NCBI GenBank assembly: GCA_020426325.1
Contig: JAGQQG010000020.1
Location: 1-64,000 of the forward strand
Reading direction: 5' to 3'
DNA: 64,000 bases
DNA from: Planctomycetaceae bacterium
GTDB taxonomy: Bacteria; Planctomycetota; Planctomycetia; Planctomycetales; Planctomycetaceae
Positions 63,050 through 64,000 of this stretch are shown piece after piece. The translations under genes and the position numbers were made by a program. Numbering within the stretch: position 1 is the first letter of the stretch; every line of letters begins with the position of its first letter. The notes under the pieces are model-generated. The model did not search any database. It worked only from the letters and a program-made list of their open reading frames with translations, and had not been told where the DNA came from.

Positions 63050-63265
63050 ATGGTAAAAAACCTGCCTGGCAATACTTCGAATGATACTCCGGTTCTGTCG
63101 CTGGACGCGTTCGTGAGGATGAAGCTGACATCCTATCGAGACAAACATCGAATTCACCTTCGGGACATGATCGACGTCGGACTGATCGACGACTTTTGGC
63201 CGCAGCGATTTACGGGTGAGCTTCGTGAGCGACTGCAGTTCCTGATCGACCATCCGGAAGATTGA
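63050..63265 (+). pseudogene. C-terminal remnant of a nucleotidyltransferase-like protein
   Basis: ATG 63050 opens 71 codons. Residues from about 17 onward read LDAFVRMKLTSYRDKHRIHLRDMIDVGLID, the C-terminal segment of a family of nucleotidyltransferase-like proteins (VRMKL..R.KD..HL.D..DVGLI). The upstream half with the G-S-x-D-type active site is missing. Upstream frames stay open for a short distance, but no homologous part is visible before the nnrD stop. It could be a real short protein, but a decayed gene is more likely. Confidence 0.5.
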
Positions 63266-63274
63266 CGCTCTGGA

Positions 63275-63772
63275 TCAAGTCTCGGTCGACTCGACGACGA
63301 TATGTTCTGCCTGCATGGTGGCAAGGTCGACAACGGCGACGGTGTGAGGGCTGGCCCGGTAGACAGCCCCCGGGTTGAGGATCAGCGTCTTGCCCTGCTG
63401 GTGCTGTTCCCGTTCGTGCGTGTGACCGTAACAGATCAGATCATATTCCTGGGACGAGATGGCGTTCATCAGCTTTGCCGTGTCGTCGCCGTGCAGTAGC
63501 GCGATGCGTCGGCCGTCGAGAGTGATATCTCCAAAGTAATCGTGACAGGTCTGCCCGGCCTCTTGAATCGCATATTGCAGGTCGGAGACGTCAGCATCCG
63601 TGTTGCCGAAGACGAAGTGCGTAGGATGACCGGCGAACAGCGGGATCAAAGTGGGAACACCGATGTCTCCGCAGTGGAGAACAGCGTCGACCCCTGCTGC
63701 TTCCAAGGCAGCCACACCCTCGGTCGTGTATTTGATGTGGCCGTGAGTGTCGCTGATGATGCCCAGTCGCAT
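63275..63772 (-). CDS. YfcE-type metallophosphoesterase
   Basis: The product is 165 residues from ATG 63772, the standard size. Calcineurin-like metal motifs are present in order: SDTHGHI (D8, H10), HCGDIGVP, FGNTDAD, LLHGDD and YGHTHERE with LNPGAVYR. This is the YfcE/MJ0936 group of small phosphodiesterases acting on model phosphodiesters or nucleotides. The physiological substrate is not known. It converges with the remnant at 63050 and lies 65 bp downstream of a partial metallopeptidase gene on the same strand. Confidence 0.92.
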   Translation of the reverse strand: MRLGIISDTHGHIKYTTEGVAALEAAGVDAVLHCGDIGVPTLIPLFAGHPTHFVFGNTDADVSDLQYAIQEAGQTCHDYFGDITLDGRRIALLHGDDTAKLMNAISSQEYDLICYGHTHEREQHQQGKTLILNPGAVYRASPHTVAVVDLATMQAEHIVVESTET

Positions 63773-63837
63773 AAGGTTAGCGTCCTTTTTGCCCGTCGAG
63801 TCAGTGATCCGCTGAGGAACTCAAGACCGAGGAGTGA

Positions 63838-64000
63838 TCAGCGGCGGCTGCCACGCCCCAGAATCTGAAAGACATAGAATAGCACAGTCAGCAGCGATTG
63901 GAGTGTGGCTGCCACATAAGTCCACGCAGCCGAATTCAGGACGCTCCTCACGGCTTGTGCACCGTTGGCGTCGACGATACCCAGATCGCTGAGCAAACGT
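63838..64000 (-). CDS. Zinc metallopeptidase, YugP-like, C-terminal end (partial)
   Basis: Stop TGA is read from 63840 down to 63838 on the minus strand. The 53 visible residues run off the window end, and include AQAVRSVLNSAAWTYVAATL followed by a hydrophobic helix (LLTVLFYVFQILGRG). This is the closing membrane helix and preceding helix of YugP-type neutral zinc metallopeptidases, where A-L-T-Y-V-A precedes the last helix. The HEIGH zinc site lies outside the window. The family call rests on this short tail only. Confidence 0.6.
   Translation of the reverse strand, partial: RLLSDLGIVDANGAQAVRSVLNSAAWTYVAATLQSLLTVLFYVFQILGRGSRR

Noticed and set aside
1..64000. CRISPR array, tRNA, rRNA, prophage or insertion sequence
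   Set aside because: I saw no regularly spaced direct repeats, tRNA-like cloverleaf, rRNA signature, phage structural gene or transposase.

Overview
This window comes from a planctomycete, most likely order Planctomycetales. The evidence is a DUF1549/DUF1553 cytochrome protein, a very large multihaem cytochrome/propeller protein, two Ser/Thr kinases that share a distinctive N-terminal module, two oversized signal peptidases, a DUF6268-type outer-membrane protein and a long Bat-like von Willebrand operon. No plasmid, prophage, CRISPR array, rRNA or tRNA was seen. All calls rest on reading the sequence. Family names come from motif recognition, not from a search.

Layout. 1-3000 is an accessory patch: the end of an unidentified gene, a small hypothetical gene, a GxxExxY protein and a HNH-repeat/MUG113 nuclease-like protein, with four copies of a roughly 30-bp motif between them. 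3039-10962 holds a DUF1553 cytochrome protein, a membrane Ser/Thr kinase with a beta-helix C-terminus, a glutaredoxin-like membrane protein and a secretin-N-domain-like exported protein. 11120-14928 is a sugar-phosphate cluster (PPi-type phosphofructokinase, HAD phosphatase, 6-phosphogluconate dehydrogenase). 14991-23440 holds a DinB-like protein, a zinc-ribbon membrane protein, an HtrA-type protease, a gluconolactonase-like protein and a 1373-residue pentahaem/propeller protein. 23653-32617 is envelope biogenesis: a DUF374 acyltransferase, a PAP2 phosphatase, LptB, two signal peptidases I, a polytopic acyltransferase and an outer-membrane barrel. 33128-37673 holds an S41 protease, a propeller protein and an FHA-tailed kinase.

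37717-42943 (minus strand) is the widely conserved phoH - 7TM-HD phosphodiesterase - ybeY - CBS/CorC order. From 43300 to 63005 every gene is on the plus strand with short gaps or overlaps: PSP1, a helical protein, BatA-type and VWA membrane proteins, a large membrane protein, a Glu/Gln-rich coiled-coil protein and its partner, an NPCBM-type protein, three consecutive trypsin-fold proteins, LarB and an NAD(P)HX dehydratase. The window ends with a nucleotidyltransferase-like remnant, a YfcE-type phosphodiesterase and the end of a YugP-like zinc metallopeptidase.

The observations most worth following are: the three tandem trypsin-fold paralogues that pass from an intact triad to complete loss of it, the last fused to a hydrolase-like domain that also lacks its nucleophile; the zinc-ribbon insertion in two adjacent signal peptidases; the inverted 19-bp motif family around the GxxExxY gene; and the paired-hairpin repeats near 6.1 and 17.6 kb.
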